Of a stretch of DNA of 64,000 nt, positions 23,797 to 35,627 are shown in pieces. Every line of letters starts with the position of its first letter. The stretch's first letter is position 1. The notes under the pieces are model-generated. The model did not search any database. It was given only the letters and a program-made list of their open reading frames with translations, and was not told the DNA's origin. Source of the DNA: Maratus speciosus (taxonomy: Eukaryota > Arthropoda > Arachnida > Araneae > Salticidae). The DNA is taken from positions 202,184,559 through 202,248,558 of the forward strand of contig OZ010788.1 in NCBI GenBank assembly GCA_963932465.1. Reading direction: 5' to 3'. A program made the position numbers and the translations under genes.

Positions 23797-25373
23797 ATTT
23801 AAAGCACTTTGAAACATGAAAAGTCAGACGAAAATTAAAAAATTACGATATATTTTAAACACAATTTGACGAGATTAAGGTACTATGCAGGGATAATTGA
23901 TTAACAAATAATTTCACATTTTAATAATCTGAAAGTTGGGTTGGCAACATATTAATATCGTCTGCTTGTAAAAAAGTAGTTCACTTTTAAAGTTTTATCT
24001 AGCTTTTTTTCTTGGTGAGTTGAAAATAAAATATGATTTTATATCTTTTCATAATGAGTACTTTTCTCTAGAAGTTTTTTTTTCCGCCTGTTTGAAGAAA
24101 ATAAAATAATTCTTAGAAGGCAGCTGGCAGCTGCATTTAGCACGAGATTTTTTTCCATGTCATTTCATTTCATAAAAATGTAAAATAAATAAAACTAGTA
24201 ATTTGAATGCGACGATATACCTTTACTATGAATAATAAAGTGATGAATAAAGGAACTAATGAAGTAATATCATTAGATGATGAAGTAGTAACTGAATATT
24301 GGACAGGTAAGAAAATTAAACTAGTTAATCCAATGTGCAATTATCACTTCTGAAAATTAAATTAAGAAATCAAAATATAATATATGTTGTTATTATTAAT
24401 GCTTTTCTTATCGTAAGTAATCCATTAAATTTAAAATCTTAGATTTTAAATTTTAACAAAAGAAGCACAACTCTTTTGGAACTGGAAATAAATTTTATTT
24501 TCATTAATATTCTTAATTTAATTGGTTCTACAACTTCCTATCAAGTTAAGAAATAATAATTACAAATTATTAATTAAAGGTTTGTAAATTACAATGTTTA
24601 ATTTTTTTTATATGTATTGGTTTTATTTGACTCCAGAATAAAAACAATATAATCCAAGATAAAATATATGACTACTATGCTTTATTTATTAATGATTATA
24701 TTTAAAAATAGATTTAGGGTTTTAATTTTAAAACGTGTGGGGCGAAAAATAGAATTGATACAATCTGTAACATATTCCAGTTTTATGAATGAAAAACTAC
24801 ATTTTTGACTAAAAATGACGAATATCTTACAAAAAAGAAGCCATTTAGCCTTCTACCTTTAGCAAGCCTTGTACTGTATTTATCGTTTGCAAAATTGCTG
24901 TTGTATCGTCTGCTGTTTATACCGACACTGAGCATTGAAGTGATGGTAATTTACCATTAAAATTTACGTATCGTTTGTGTCTTATCCAATAATCTTATAA
25001 ATAATTATAGTAATGAATAATTTAAAGCTAACATTTGTGATAATAAGAAATATGTACTTAACAATCTTAATCTTTATAATGCTTGGATATTCTTAATTAA
25101 ATTCATTTCATCACTGGAAATATGTTACAAAAATTGAGTCAATATTTTTCATACCGCACCTTTTAAAATTAAGACCCTAAATCTGGTTTTCAATGCCATC
25201 ATTAAAAAAATTAATACTCGTGCAACTTTTGCTCTTAATGAAGAAAAATTGAATTTTTCTGCATGATTAGGGATCTTTGTTTTACCAAGGCTAAATGTAA
25301 CTATATTGCGAGTAAAAATACCTGTTCATGAATATGGAACGTTACTTGTGCGTTTAGCCATAATTTTACAGGT
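23797..25373. other. Non-coding stretch upstream of the copia insertion
   Basis: No gene recognised apart from a weak exon candidate at 24207-24306. AT-rich, with no inverted repeat noticed. Confidence 0.35.
24207..24306 (+). CDS. Weak candidate first exon, function unknown
   Basis: An ATG at 24207 (with in-frame ATGs at 24228 and 24243) opens 33 codons reading MRRYTFTMNNKVMNKGTNEV and on to VVTEYWTG. It ends at an excellent splice-donor match, CAG/GTAAGA, at 24307. I do not recognise the protein and cannot identify the next exon; a 5.4 kb retrotransposon lies 1.1 kb downstream. In AT-rich DNA this may be chance. It is recorded because it is the only non-transposon exon-like signal I noticed. 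Confidence 0.15.
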
Positions 25374-25378
25374 GTGAT

Positions 25379-25855
25379 TGTTAGAAAATGCTCTTTTGTT
25401 TTCAAGAACATCCACCAGATGGCAGCATCAGACAATCATTTTTTATTTGATCTACTGTGACAGACACTCAGTTCAGTGAGTGTTGCTTCTTCCCTTATAG
25501 CAGTTGGCAGCAAAATGCTGCTTGATTAAAAAAATTCAATAATATTCCAAAGGAATATAATATGATAAAAAAAAAAAAACTGCAACAAGCCATAGTTCAA
25601 AGTATTTCTTTGTGTTTGTAAATAGTCTTATACATCTGTTTTGTTTTTATTGTGAAGTGTGATCTGTACTGTGACCAGCATATATATTATTCTAGTGTAT
25701 TCAATCTTCTAATAAATGTTTTTTGTTCATCCAAAGAAGAGTATATTTCCATTGAAACACATCAAAACATAAAGGTAAAACTTTTAACTTTTTTTATTGT
25801 TTACCTATTGAGGAATTTCGTATTCATGCCTTCCATATGGAATAACATTCTAACA
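25379..25855 (+). repeat. 5' LTR
   Basis: TG...CA ends. An AATAAA polyadenylation signal lies at 25711-25716. It should carry the promoter, but no obvious TATA box could be chosen with confidence in this AT-rich sequence. The leader after it starts TTCGATTATGAGACTGAAC; a primer-binding site probably overlaps here, but the tRNA could not be assigned. Confidence 0.93.
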
Positions 25856-26303
25856 TTCGATTATGAGACTGAACTTATCTCAATTTTAAATATAGTAATA
25901 TAAAAGAAGAAAATATAATATAATTAAATTCAAAGAAATAATTATTTTCTGAATGTTGGTATTTTTCACAAGTGAATGATATAAAAGAAAATTCAAAGAA
26001 TTGTTCTTATTTTGAAACCAAAAGTGTATTGATAAGAAAAGAAATTATTTTGATTTTGCCAGTTTCTTATTGAAATTTTATTATATAAGTTGCAAATGTA
26101 AATTTATGTTTTAAACAAAGAATTTAACATTTAAGAACAGTTTTTCTGAAATCAAAAGTAACTTCAAAAATTGTTCTCAAGAATTTTATTTTGTTCTTAT
26201 TTCATCATTAGCATTATATTTGAGTTTATAATTGTTGTTTTGATGTATTAATAAGAGAAAAAGTTTTATTTTCTGTGAAATAAGCAAATATTATTCTATC
26301 ATA

Positions 26304-29300
26304 ATGTCTAGTATTAAAGAATCTCATTATGTTGATAAATTAACTGATGACAACTATTCAGTTTGGAAATTCAAAATAGAACAATTGTTAATCAAAGAAG
26401 GTCTGTATGATGTTGTATTTGAACCTAAAAAGGAAAATGATGATAATTGGGTAAAAAATGATAGAAATGCTAGGGCATTAATTTGTTTAAATATCTCAGA
26501 TTCACAAATTGTTCATGTCAGACATGCTAAAAGTGCTAAAGAGACATATGATCAATTGAAATCTGTTCATGAAAGAGTAAATTTAACAAATAAACTTTAT
26601 CTTCTTAGGAAGCTGTATTCCATTAAATATAATGAAAGTATTAAAATGCAGGATCATATTAATTCTGTCTTAGAATTAGCAGAAAAATTAAGAAGTATAG
26701 GTGAAGTAATACAAGATGATAATTTAATAGCTATTTTGCTCTGTTCCTTACCAAATTCTTATAGTACCTTTATAACTGCTATTGAAAGTAAATATGAAAC
26801 AGATTTATCATTAAAATATGTTCAAAACAAATTAATTGATGAGTATCTTAGAAGAGTTGAAACTAAACAAATTTCAACAAAATTTGAATCTATTGCTTTG
26901 AAGGGTAATAGGGATAAACCAAAGCATTTGAATAAGCAAAAATTTTGTTCTCATTGCAAAAAGAATAATCACAACCGTGAAGATTGTTTTCACTTAAAGG
27001 GTAATAATACTAACAAAACAAAACCAAATTTTACCCAAGATAGATCACGTCAACAGTTTAAAAAACCAAACAATTTCTCTGCCTCTACTGCTAGTCAAAA
27101 TGAAAATCTATCAGATTCTCAAAACTATCATGAATTAATGGAAGAATCAAATTCTTTGAATTTTGTTATGAAATCTCAACAAAATGGAAATAAAAACAAA
27201 AATTTGTCTTTTGTTATTGATTCAGGTGCGTCTGTTCATTTAGCTAATTCCTTGGAACTGTTCTCAGAATTAAAAAGTTCGAATAAAGATACAATTACAA
27301 TTGCTAATGGAACTAAATTAACTGCAAAGGGAAAGGGTAAATGTACTTTTAATATTGAAACACTTAATGGTCAAACAAATAGAGTTACATTGGATCATGT
27401 GCTTTATGTTCCCGAGTTGGATAGTAATTTATTATCTGTCCAGTCTTGTACTGAGAAAGGTTTTGTTGTAACATTTAAAGATGATATATGTTTAATTAAA
27501 AAGGGCAACATCTTAGTTGCAGATGCAAAAGCTGATGAGGGGTTATACAGATTAAAAATAATACCTACAAATGAAAAGGTATATAGTGCTTCAGAAATAT
27601 TACCCGTTTGTTCTAATGTTAACTGCATTCTAAAATGGCACCAAAGGCTGGGCCATAGAAATTTGGAATCCATCAAGAAAATTCAAAAGGATGATTTAGC
27701 TTTAGGTATTACTGTGAATAATTGTTCTCATAATACTGAATGTTCAAGTTGCATAAAAGCTAAGTTAACAGAAAAATCATTTCCAAAAGAAACGCAATAC
27801 AGAAGTAAAAAACCACTTGATTTGATATACAGCGACGTATGCGGTCCTGCAGAAACAAAAAGTATGGGATCAAAAAGATATTTCGTTACATTTATTGATG
27901 ATTACTCTCGTTATACACAAGTATATTTTATTTCTTCTAAAGATGAAGTATTTGATAAATTAAAAGAGTATGTTGCATCAACAACAAACAAATTTAGATT
28001 GAAGATTAAATCTTTGCGTAGTGACAATGGAACAGAATATTGCAACGAATCTGTCAAAGACTACCTTAAAAACTTAGGAATAAATCATGAAACAACGACG
28101 CCATATTCACCGTCCCAAAATGGAGTTGCAGAAAGAAAGAATCGCTCGCTTATTGAAATGAGTAAAGCCATGCTTATAAATGCTAAATTGCCAAAAACAT
28201 TCTGGGCAGAAGCCATAGCTACAGCAGCCTACTTACAAAATAGATTACCCACAAAATCAACTGAAAAGACACCATATGAACTGTGGAATGGGCATAAGCC
28301 AAATTTGAGTCACCTTAAAGTATTTGGATGCAAAGCATATGTGTATGTTCATAAACAGAAGAGACAAAAATTTGACGAAAAGGCCACTGAAGGAGTCTTT
28401 GTTGGTTACGATTTAAGAAGCAAAGGATACCGAATTTATATAGGCGGTAGAAAAATAGTGATAAGCAGAACAGTGAAGTTTTTTGAAAATATGAACTGTG
28501 AAAATATCTTTAAAGAAAATCCTGAAGAGCGAATCTCAGATTTAATGCATTTAAATTTTTCAGAAGAAAATCTTGAAAATGATAGTGATGCTATCCAAAT
28601 AGAAAATACTGCAGAAGAAATAAATACGGATGAAAAATCAGTAGATAGCCCAACAACTGAAGAAAGTAAAGATAATTTCCAGAGAAGAATATCTAACAGA
28701 GAGACTAAAGGAATTCCACCAGAAAGATATTCTTACAAAACTGAAGACAGTTGTTCCAAAAATCAAGATCCTGAAACTTTTAAAGATGTTTTACAATTAC
28801 CAGTAAAAGATCAACAGAAATGGTTTCAAGCTATGAAGGAAGAATTTAACTCTTTAAAGGAAAATGAAGTGTTTGAGCTTGTTACTTTACCCAAAGGCAA
28901 GCACGCCATTGGCTGTAAATGGGTTTACAAAACAAAACATAATGAAAATGGAGAAGCAATAAAATGCAAAGCACGATTAGTTGCCAAAGGTTTCGCTCAA
29001 AAATTAGGCACTGATTATGATGAAACCTTCTCTCCTGTCGTCAAACATACAACTATTAGAGCTTTTCTGACCTGGGCAGCTTATCATAAAGCCAGAGTAT
29101 TTCAAGTAGATGTTAAAACAGCCTTTCTACATGGTAAACTAGATAATGAAGAATTATACATGCATCAACCAGAAGGCTTTCATGATGAAGAAAATAAAGA
29201 CAAAGTCTATAAATTAAAAAAGGCTATATATGGTCTTAAACAAGCCGCCAAGTGCTGGAATGAAGAAATAGAGAATACTCTAAAGGCATATGGATTTAAA

Positions 29301-30341
29301 CAAAGTGAAGCTGATCCATGCTTGTTCATAAAAGAAAAATCAAAGAAGACAATTCATCTCATACTGTATGTAGATGATATGCTGATGAGCTCAGAAGATG
29401 AAAATGAAGTTAATGAAGTAATAAATTACTTAAAGAAATCTTATCCCATAACATCACTAGGAGAAGCAAAATACTTCTTAGGTATAGAAATTTACAGAAA
29501 AGAAGATGGAAGTTATTTACTTTCACAAAGAAGTAAAATAACTCAATTAGTTAAGGATTTTCAGCTTGAAGAAGCCAAACCAACTTATACCCCAATGGAA
29601 ACTAACTATTATAGTTTAGATAAAGAAGAAAATCTTTTATCATCAAATGATAATTACAGACAAGCTATAGGAAGTCTTTTATATATTTCCTCATGTACAA
29701 GACCTGATATTACCGCTCCTACACACATACTAAGTCGAAGATGCAATAATCCAAGAGAAAAGGACTGGAATGCTGTTAAGAGGGTAATAAGATACTTAAA
29801 AACAACGAAAGACCTTGATCTCCACATTTCTTCAAAAGAATATCCTAATATAGTTGCATACTCGGATGCAGACTGGGGACAAGATGCTACAGACAGAAAA
29901 TCCACCTCAGGAAATGTAATCTTCTTAGGCAATAGCTGCATTTCTTGGTTCTCGCGAAAACAAACATGTGTGACGTTATCGTCAGCAGAAGCTGAATATG
30001 TGGCACTGTCACAAGGAACTCAAGAGGTGCTATGGATCTTAAAATTATGTAAAGATCTCAATTTACAACAACATTTTCCTATTAGAATTTTTGAGGATAA
30101 CCAATCTACAATTAAATTGGTTGAAAGTGAAAAATTTAAATCCCGCACTAAGCACATTGATACAAAGTATCATTACATACGAGATTTAAAAACTAAAAAT
30201 GTTATAGATGTCAAATATCTATCAACAAATGAAATGATAGCAGATATAATGACGAAGCCACTGCCAAAAGCCAAATTTGAACTTTGTAGAAACCTTATCC
30301 ACCTGGTGTCAGATTCTATCACAAAACGGGAGAGATGTTAG
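26304..30341 (+). CDS. Copia Gag-Pol polyprotein
   Basis: Single 1345-residue ORF for a self-replicating retrotransposon that forms particles, reverse transcribes its RNA and integrates it. Domain order: Gag (about 1-200); a CX2CX4HX4C zinc knuckle (215-228, CSHCKKNNHNREDC); aspartic protease with DSGAS (Asp306); pre-integrase zinc-binding part (about 445-480, WHQRLGH then CSSC); integrase core with Asp511, Asp574 and Glu610 (35 residues between the last two, as is typical); reverse transcriptase from about 854 with VDVKTAFLHG (935) and YVDD (1022-1025); RNase H with Asp1188, Glu1229 and Asp1265. Integrase before reverse transcriptase defines Ty1/copia. Gag and Pol are in one frame, so their ratio must be set by something other than frameshifting (inference). 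The last codon and stop (TGT TAG) are the first six bases of the 3' LTR. No stop or frameshift seen. Confidence 0.96.
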   Translation: MSSIKESHYVDKLTDDNYSVWKFKIEQLLIKEGLYDVVFEPKKENDDNWVKNDRNARALICLNISDSQIVHVRHAKSAKETYDQLKSVHERVNLTNKLYLLRKLYSIKYNESIKMQDHINSVLELAEKLRSIGEVIQDDNLIAILLCSLPNSYSTFITAIESKYETDLSLKYVQNKLIDEYLRRVETKQISTKFESIALKGNRDKPKHLNKQKFCSHCKKNNHNREDCFHLKGNNTNKTKPNFTQDRSRQQFKKPNNFSASTASQNENLSDSQNYHELMEESNSLNFVMKSQQNGNKNKNLSFVIDSGASVHLANSLELFSELKSSNKDTITIANGTKLTAKGKGKCTFNIETLNGQTNRVTLDHVLYVPELDSNLLSVQSCTEKGFVVTFKDDICLIKKGNILVADAKADEGLYRLKIIPTNEKVYSASEILPVCSNVNCILKWHQRLGHRNLESIKKIQKDDLALGITVNNCSHNTECSSCIKAKLTEKSFPKETQYRSKKPLDLIYSDVCGPAETKSMGSKRYFVTFIDDYSRYTQVYFISSKDEVFDKLKEYVASTTNKFRLKIKSLRSDNGTEYCNESVKDYLKNLGINHETTTPYSPSQNGVAERKNRSLIEMSKAMLINAKLPKTFWAEAIATAAYLQNRLPTKSTEKTPYELWNGHKPNLSHLKVFGCKAYVYVHKQKRQKFDEKATEGVFVGYDLRSKGYRIYIGGRKIVISRTVKFFENMNCENIFKENPEERISDLMHLNFSEENLENDSDAIQIENTAEEINTDEKSVDSPTTEESKDNFQRRISNRETKGIPPERYSYKTEDSCSKNQDPETFKDVLQLPVKDQQKWFQAMKEEFNSLKENEVFELVTLPKGKHAIGCKWVYKTKHNENGEAIKCKARLVAKGFAQKLGTDYDETFSPVVKHTTIRAFLTWAAYHKARVFQVDVKTAFLHGKLDNEELYMHQPEGFHDEENKDKVYKLKKAIYGLKQAAKCWNEEIENTLKAYGFKQSEADPCLFIKEKSKKTIHLILYVDDMLMSSEDENEVNEVINYLKKSYPITSLGEAKYFLGIEIYRKEDGSYLLSQRSKITQLVKDFQLEEAKPTYTPMETNYYSLDKEENLLSSNDNYRQAIGSLLYISSCTRPDITAPTHILSRRCNNPREKDWNAVKRVIRYLKTTKDLDLHISSKEYPNIVAYSDADWGQDATDRKSTSGNVIFLGNSCISWFSRKQTCVTLSSAEAEYVALSQGTQEVLWILKLCKDLNLQQHFPIRIFEDNQSTIKLVESEKFKSRTKHIDTKYHYIRDLKTKNVIDVKYLSTNEMIADIMTKPLPKAKFELCRNLIHLVSDSITKRERC
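30323..30335 (+). promoter_or_regulatory. Polypurine tract
   Basis: AAAACGGGAGAGA lies directly before the TG of the 3' LTR, the position for plus-strand priming. It also encodes the last residues of the polyprotein (KRER). Confidence 0.75.
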
Positions 30342-30811
30342 AAAATGCTCTTTTGTTTTTAAGAACATCCACCAGATGGCAGCATCAGACAATCATTTTT
30401 TATTTGATCTACTGTGACAGACACTCAGTTCAGTGAGTGTTGCTTCTTCCCTTATAGCAGTTGGCAGCAAAATGCTGCTTGATTAAAAAAATTCAATAAT
30501 ATTCCAAAGGAATATAATATGATAAAAAAAAAAAACTGCAACAAGCCATAGTTCAAAGTATTTCTTTGTGTTTGTAAATAGTCTTATACATCTGTTTTGT
30601 TTTTATTGTGAAGTGTGATCTGTACTGTGACCAGCATATATATTATTCTAGTGTATTCAATCTTCTAATAAATGTTTTTTGTTCATCCAAAGAAGAGTAT
30701 ATTTCCATTGAAACACATCAAAACATAAAGGTAAAACTTTTAACTTTTTTTATTGTTTACCTATTGAGGAATTTCGTATTCATGCCTTCCATATGGAATA
30801 ACATTCTAACA
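30336..30811 (+). repeat. 3' LTR
   Basis: Nearly identical to the 5' LTR; AATAAA at 30667-30672. Followed by the target duplication GTGAT. Confidence 0.93.
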
Positions 30812-31050
30812 GTGATAGTCAATCATTGGTCAGATTTACTCTAGTACCTGGTACCCCGAATCTCGCTCGGTAGTTTTTTTTTTTTTGAACCATTTGGAAA
30901 TGGTTGTTGTTTTCGGTCGAGGATGGGGCCAAATGATGCTCGCATTTTATTTTTTTCAACGAAATTCAACGATGTTCTTTATTTGAAGAATTTTTATTGG
31001 AATAGGTAATCGAAAGGCATAAAATCGTTAAAAATTGAAAAAGTTACAAA

Positions 31051-31194
31051 ATGGGTAGGCGCAAATTATCAGATATGGAAAAATCCAAAGCCAAAGAGCG
31101 ACGCCGAAATGAAAATCGTCTTTCAAAGCAAAAATTGATGTCTTCAACTGATTATGTAGACCATGAAAATCGAGATCTTCAACTGATTATGTAG
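31051..31194 (+). pseudogene. Fragment of a possible Helitron-type N-terminus
   Basis: 47 codons beginning MGRRKLSDMEKSKAKERRRN, then KQKLMSSTDYVDHENRDLQ. The basic start is like the N-terminal region of some arthropod Helitron-associated proteins. That resemblance is recalled, not searched. The reading ends in a 35-bp tandem repeat that carries the stop. Confidence 0.3.
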
Positions 31195-31235
31195 GCCATG
31201 AAAATCGAGGTCTTCAACTGATTATGTAAGCCATG
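31141..31235 (+). repeat. 35-bp tandem repeat, about 2.7 copies
   Basis: TCTTCAACTGATTATGTAG starts units at 31141, 31176 and 31211, each continuing CCATGAAAATCGAG. One to two mismatches between units. Confidence 0.85.
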
Positions 31236-32145
31236 TCTCGAGGGGCTCCAATCCACTAGACACGGCGTTTTACAATCGGTCGATTCTAAACGGGAAAAAT
31301 TGAGCTCAACGTAGGTAATTTGTCGCAATCTGTGGATGATTCTGTGTAACTGCTTTTGATTTGTAAACTGTTTATCTTCTCGAAACGGGACTTGGAGAGT
31401 TTATCGATGAAAGTTTTGGTCGTCTGAAGTTTGATCTTTGCGATCTGTTGTTGAAGAGGATGCGACGGAATTTGGTGGACGAAATTTAGAGTTTTCGGTT
31501 AAATTTTGTTACGACGGTGATTTGTCGCGATCTGTGGATGATTCGGTGGAACTGCTTTCGATTTTTATTTATTCGATTATTAAAAAAAATTCCAAATGGT
31601 CGTTGTAATCTATTAAATTACAATTTTTTTTCTAGTTATTTTTTTTTTCAATCGATTTTTAACCCACTTCCTGATAGGCTAGAAATTTCTAAATTATGTA
31701 CAAAGGTGTGTTTTCGATGACAGTACAACATTTTAATATTTTTAGAACTTAATTATAAATTAATATATTCATTTTAAGGCATTTTTCAACTAGGCAACCA
31801 CAGGTGATAAATCGCCAAATATTCTCTGTAACTCGTTCAATTGTATGGGAGTTGGAAAAACAATGTATTTAATTATGTGGCAATAAAGGCTCTCGCCAAA
31901 ATACGCCAAAGAGCTATCAAACGGCAACAGCAAAATATTTTAAAGAGTTAAAGGTGTAAAATAAATTACAAATAAAAAAAGAGTGTAATAAAAAAAATAC
32001 TCCTTTATCAATTAATAATTAAATATCAATAAATTTACAATTACATTATGAAAAATAAATTTAAATGACTAAAAAGATAATTTAAATAATGCTTATTTTT
32101 TTTCTTTCTGGTTCTCTAACGCCGAGCGGGTCTGCTAGTTTTTAA

Positions 32146-32463
32146 GAAAGTTAATGCCTTGAGATTTCTAGCAAACGTGAAAAAAAAGCAGTGATTTTTT
32201 CACAATCGAGGTCGTTGCCCAGGAAAAATTAATGTATTGCAATAGACATTTTTTTGGGAAAAAACATGAATTGCAGTTTAAAAAATTTGGCGGTATTTTC
32301 AAGATGACCATTGGTTACTTATAAAAGAGTGTTTAAAAAAAAAACATTTTTGGTACTTCCCCATTATCCCGTCGACCACTTTCCATAAAATAAACTATAG
32401 GCAAACTAATTGCCAGACTCTAACGCCAAATAAACAAATGGATGAACGTTTGCATTAAAATCT

Positions 32464-32497
<34 letters not shown>

Positions 32498-32764
32498 GGG
32501 AAAACCCCATCCACTCAAGTGTTAACTATCAATATGTTTATAAAATAAATTTTAAAATACATTAGTGAAAACAGAAAAAAAATCTTGAATATTTATTTAT
32601 TTACATTATTTTTCCTAATTATCCCTCTCGACTGGGGAATGTTTGTGACGTCAATAGAAACTGATCTATTGCGTGTAACTATGCATCGCATCATTTTTTC
32701 AGTGCTTTTTTCTTTTAAAATTATGTCGTCGCCGTTTAAGAACGCAATTGTTATTTAAAGGAGA
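32146..32764. other. Non-coding stretch with a 31-base A run
   Basis: A run at 32465-32495. No gene or terminal repeat recognised. Confidence 0.45.
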
Positions 32765-34016
32765 TGCTTTACTCGCGCTAAAACACCCGCCCCGCCTGCT
32801 TACTTTAGTCCTATGAGACATTTAAAAAATATATATCGTTTGCATTTCAATATTTATGAATGTTTTATTTTTCCTTATTTCTTTTTTTGCACTGGATAGC
32901 TGAGGTCGATGTGGACAAAAAACCTTTTTCACTTTTTTGCTTTGCTTCCACATTAGTCCAGGGGAAATGTACCAAAAAAGGGGGTTACCTTGCAAAAGGT
33001 CGGGTAAAAGATTTTATTTTTTTAATTTGTTTATCCTGAGGCAAGCATGGAAAAATCAAGTTTTCTAACAAAATTTCTTAAGGCTAAATTTTCTGTAGCC
33101 AAAAAACAACAAATTTTTGGGCATTTTTTTGATTTTTTTTTTAAATATCTCGAAATTTGTTGCCGTAGCATATTATTTGTCAGTTACAATATTAAAGAGG
33201 ACAAAATTCTCTACAACTCTCATATTTACAACTTTTTTATACACTCAATAGCAAGCGCAGTACGCCGCTTCAAAAATAGGACATTTTCATCAATTTTCTT
33301 AAAAACCGTGAAAAACCTGGTTCTGCCCCGATTATTCAAATGTTTCCCTCGGATTTAATCGTGTATGTCAACTTCTATATATTGGTTGCTGTAAATTATG
33401 TGTTTCAGGGCCGAAACTAGCCTTTTTTGTACCCGTTGCAAACACGGATTTTGCCCCCTCCCCCCTTTTAAAAAGAAAATTTACCACGAGAATTTTAATA
33501 AATCTCTAATAGCCGGATTTTGAAAATTTTAAGTGTTTAATCATTAAATACGTAAAGCTGAACTACATAATCATCTTTGCCAAATATTGATTGACCTTGA
33601 AACCGAACCGAAAGGCAGCGAAATACATTCCTCTTTAAACGCGTTACCATCTTAGCAGGTATAATTGCTCATGTTCTTTCTCTTTAAAATATATAATATT
33701 TTCTTTCAAGACCGGATTCCGTATATACAGATTTCCTTTTCAAAAACTTTATGGTAGTTTAGTATTGAGGCGTTTAAAGTCACAAGTTATATGAATTATG
33801 AGACTAAATTAGTCACACGAAGACATTCGCAAGGTAATATTAAACCTACGGGAGCATTCTTGACAAATATCTCGCTTGCATTGTAATTATGCTATCTTGC
33901 TATTACGTTTAAATAATTTTTTTTCATGGGATGCCTGAGATCAATATCTAATGTTGTACTTTTGTACTTTTTCGGCTTTATAGCTCTAGGTGAACATAAC
34001 CAGATACCGGGTGTCC

Positions 34017-34459
34017 CAAAAAGGACTGACTGATTTTAAAATTCAATAACTTGCAAACGGTGACAGATATTAAAAAAATTCTTGCAGGAGGGTTATGCAT
34101 AAAGTCAAAAGTTTTATTACAGTGATTTTCAATTTTAGTTCGATTTACAAACAATAGATGGCGCTGTAAGCAATAGTCGTTAAATTCAGGCTCGATTTTT
34201 GGTACTTCGTGGCCCGGATAATACATTTCCATCTCCTTTTTCTGCATGGAACAAGATAAAGGACCAAAAATCGAGTCTGTATTTAGCGACTATTGCTTAC
34301 AGCGCCATCTATTGTTTGTAAATCGAACTAAAATTGAAAATCACTGTAATAAAACTTTTGACCTTATGCATAACCCTCCTGCAAGAATTTTTTTAATATC
34401 TGTCACCGTTTGCAAGTTATTGAATTTTAAAATCAGTCAGTCCTTTTTGGGACACCCGG
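34017..34459. mobile_element. Palindromic mariner-type MITE, copy 1
   Basis: CCGGGTGTCCCAAAAAGGAC at the left and its inverse at the right, flanked by TA (34015-34016 and 34460-34461). The two halves (each about 215 bp) are inverse copies joined by a short centre (AGATGGAAATG...). The same end is attached to a decayed mariner transposase gene at 47627, which suggests the source. Confidence 0.85.
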
Positions 34460-35627
34460 TATATCTTTTATTCAGGATAAGGATATTCCTTTGAAACGGG
34501 ATGGCAATAATTCTACAACAGTGCCATCAAAGAGAGAAATTTTTTTTAAATAGCTCTGTAGAAATTATTATTATTAAAATACATTTTTGCATTTAGCTTA
34601 TGCAGTCATATTACGTATCTTCTTTTATTGTGTAGGGAAAGTGGAGTTGAATGAGACGGGTGATCAATGCGAAAACAAAAATATTTATATGGTCTACAAT
34701 CATAAATAAATTGGTATTTCATTTGATAAATGGTTCACTGAGATCATTAAACAGATATAGTTTCAAAAAGCACATATTACAGAAGACTGGAATATTAAAA
34801 AAAATGTATTTTTCAACTCCCAAAATAAGTTTTTCTGTTTGAGCTTTAAAGCAATTATTAGATAATCCTAAAGTTTTACATATTTTTGCATGCTAAAATG
34901 ATATAATCTCTTGTTATATTTATTGATATAAGTGGAAAATTTTTTTTGACAATATTTATTAAAACTAATCTTTTAAATATTTTTATGAAATTAGTGATCT
35001 CAAATATTTTATTGACAGAATTTTTAAATTTTCTAAGAGATAAATACATAACATTAGTTAGTGAAATAATCTGTTCTCATTTTTATTGTAGCTATTTTAT
35101 AAAGTAAAAGTATTTCTTACATAAAATATATTTATTTTTTGAGCCCCCCCCCCCTCCCCTTTTATATAGAACTACAATCCAATGTTTGCTATCCTTAAAA
35201 CAATAAAACATTAAAACATATGTTGTCAATAATTGGTAATAAATATACCATTGTAGTGTGGAATAAAATATGTTTTTCGCAAATTTCATACATATCCCAT
35301 TGATCCCTGGAAAAATATGTATGTATTATAAAAATTATTAAATTTTTAAAATTATTAAAATTAAACAAGAATTATTTCTTAATTGAAACTATCGTGCCAA
35401 TAAGTTACTAAATATTGAAAGTATTCTTTTAAACAATGCTTTGTAATTAACATTGTATACACTTAAAGTTACTAACTAAATTTGGAAATTGACTTATTCA
35501 TCTACATTCTGCCCTACTTTTTAAATTATATAAATTTATTGAATATAAAATGCCTGTTGAGATGAAAATAAAGACGTGGGTGTGCAAATAGATAACTTAC
35601 TGCTACCAATTTTTAGAAGTCGACATA
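34460..35627. other. Non-coding interior of the long inverted-repeat element
   Basis: AT-rich with a C-run (35142-35158). No credible coding sequence seen. Confidence 0.4.

Larger units (their letters stand above)
25379..30811 (+). mobile_element. Complete Ty1/copia LTR retrotransposon
   Basis: 5433 bp: LTR, 448-bp leader, one 1345-codon ORF, purine-rich tract and LTR. The target duplication GTGAT lies at 25374-25378 and 30812-30816. The LTRs start TGTTAG and end TAACA. They differ by one visible substitution (C/T near 25403 and 30360) and one base of length, probably in the A run, so insertion is recent. All domains of an active element are present in order. Confidence 0.95.
30838..32137 (+). 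mobile_element. Helitron-like remnant
   Basis: The right end has AACGCCGAGCGGGTCTG followed by CTAG (32134-32137) and a T run, like the Helitron 3' end at 59975. The left part carries a short ORF starting MGRRKLSDMEKSKAKERRRN. A segment TTTGTCGCGATCTGTGGATG is repeated at about 31321 and 31520. A GGCGA-like stretch near 31800-31910 recalls the dispersed repeat at 37379. The 5' end was not identified. Confidence 0.45.

Noticed and set aside
25652..25903. 83-codon ORF starting in the 5' LTR (and its twin at 30608)
   Set aside because: It is LTR sequence read through; the twin occurs because the LTRs are duplicates.
33047..33358. 103-codon ORF in the left arm of the 32.8-36.3 kb inverted repeat
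   Set aside because: Phe/Lys-rich translation of AT-rich DNA with no domain. The inverted partner arm near 35.65-35.94 kb does not keep the frame open.
34246..34494. 82-codon ORF and its mirror at 33978-34247
   Set aside because: Both are readings through the two halves of a palindromic MITE, hence the identical peptides. Not a gene pair.
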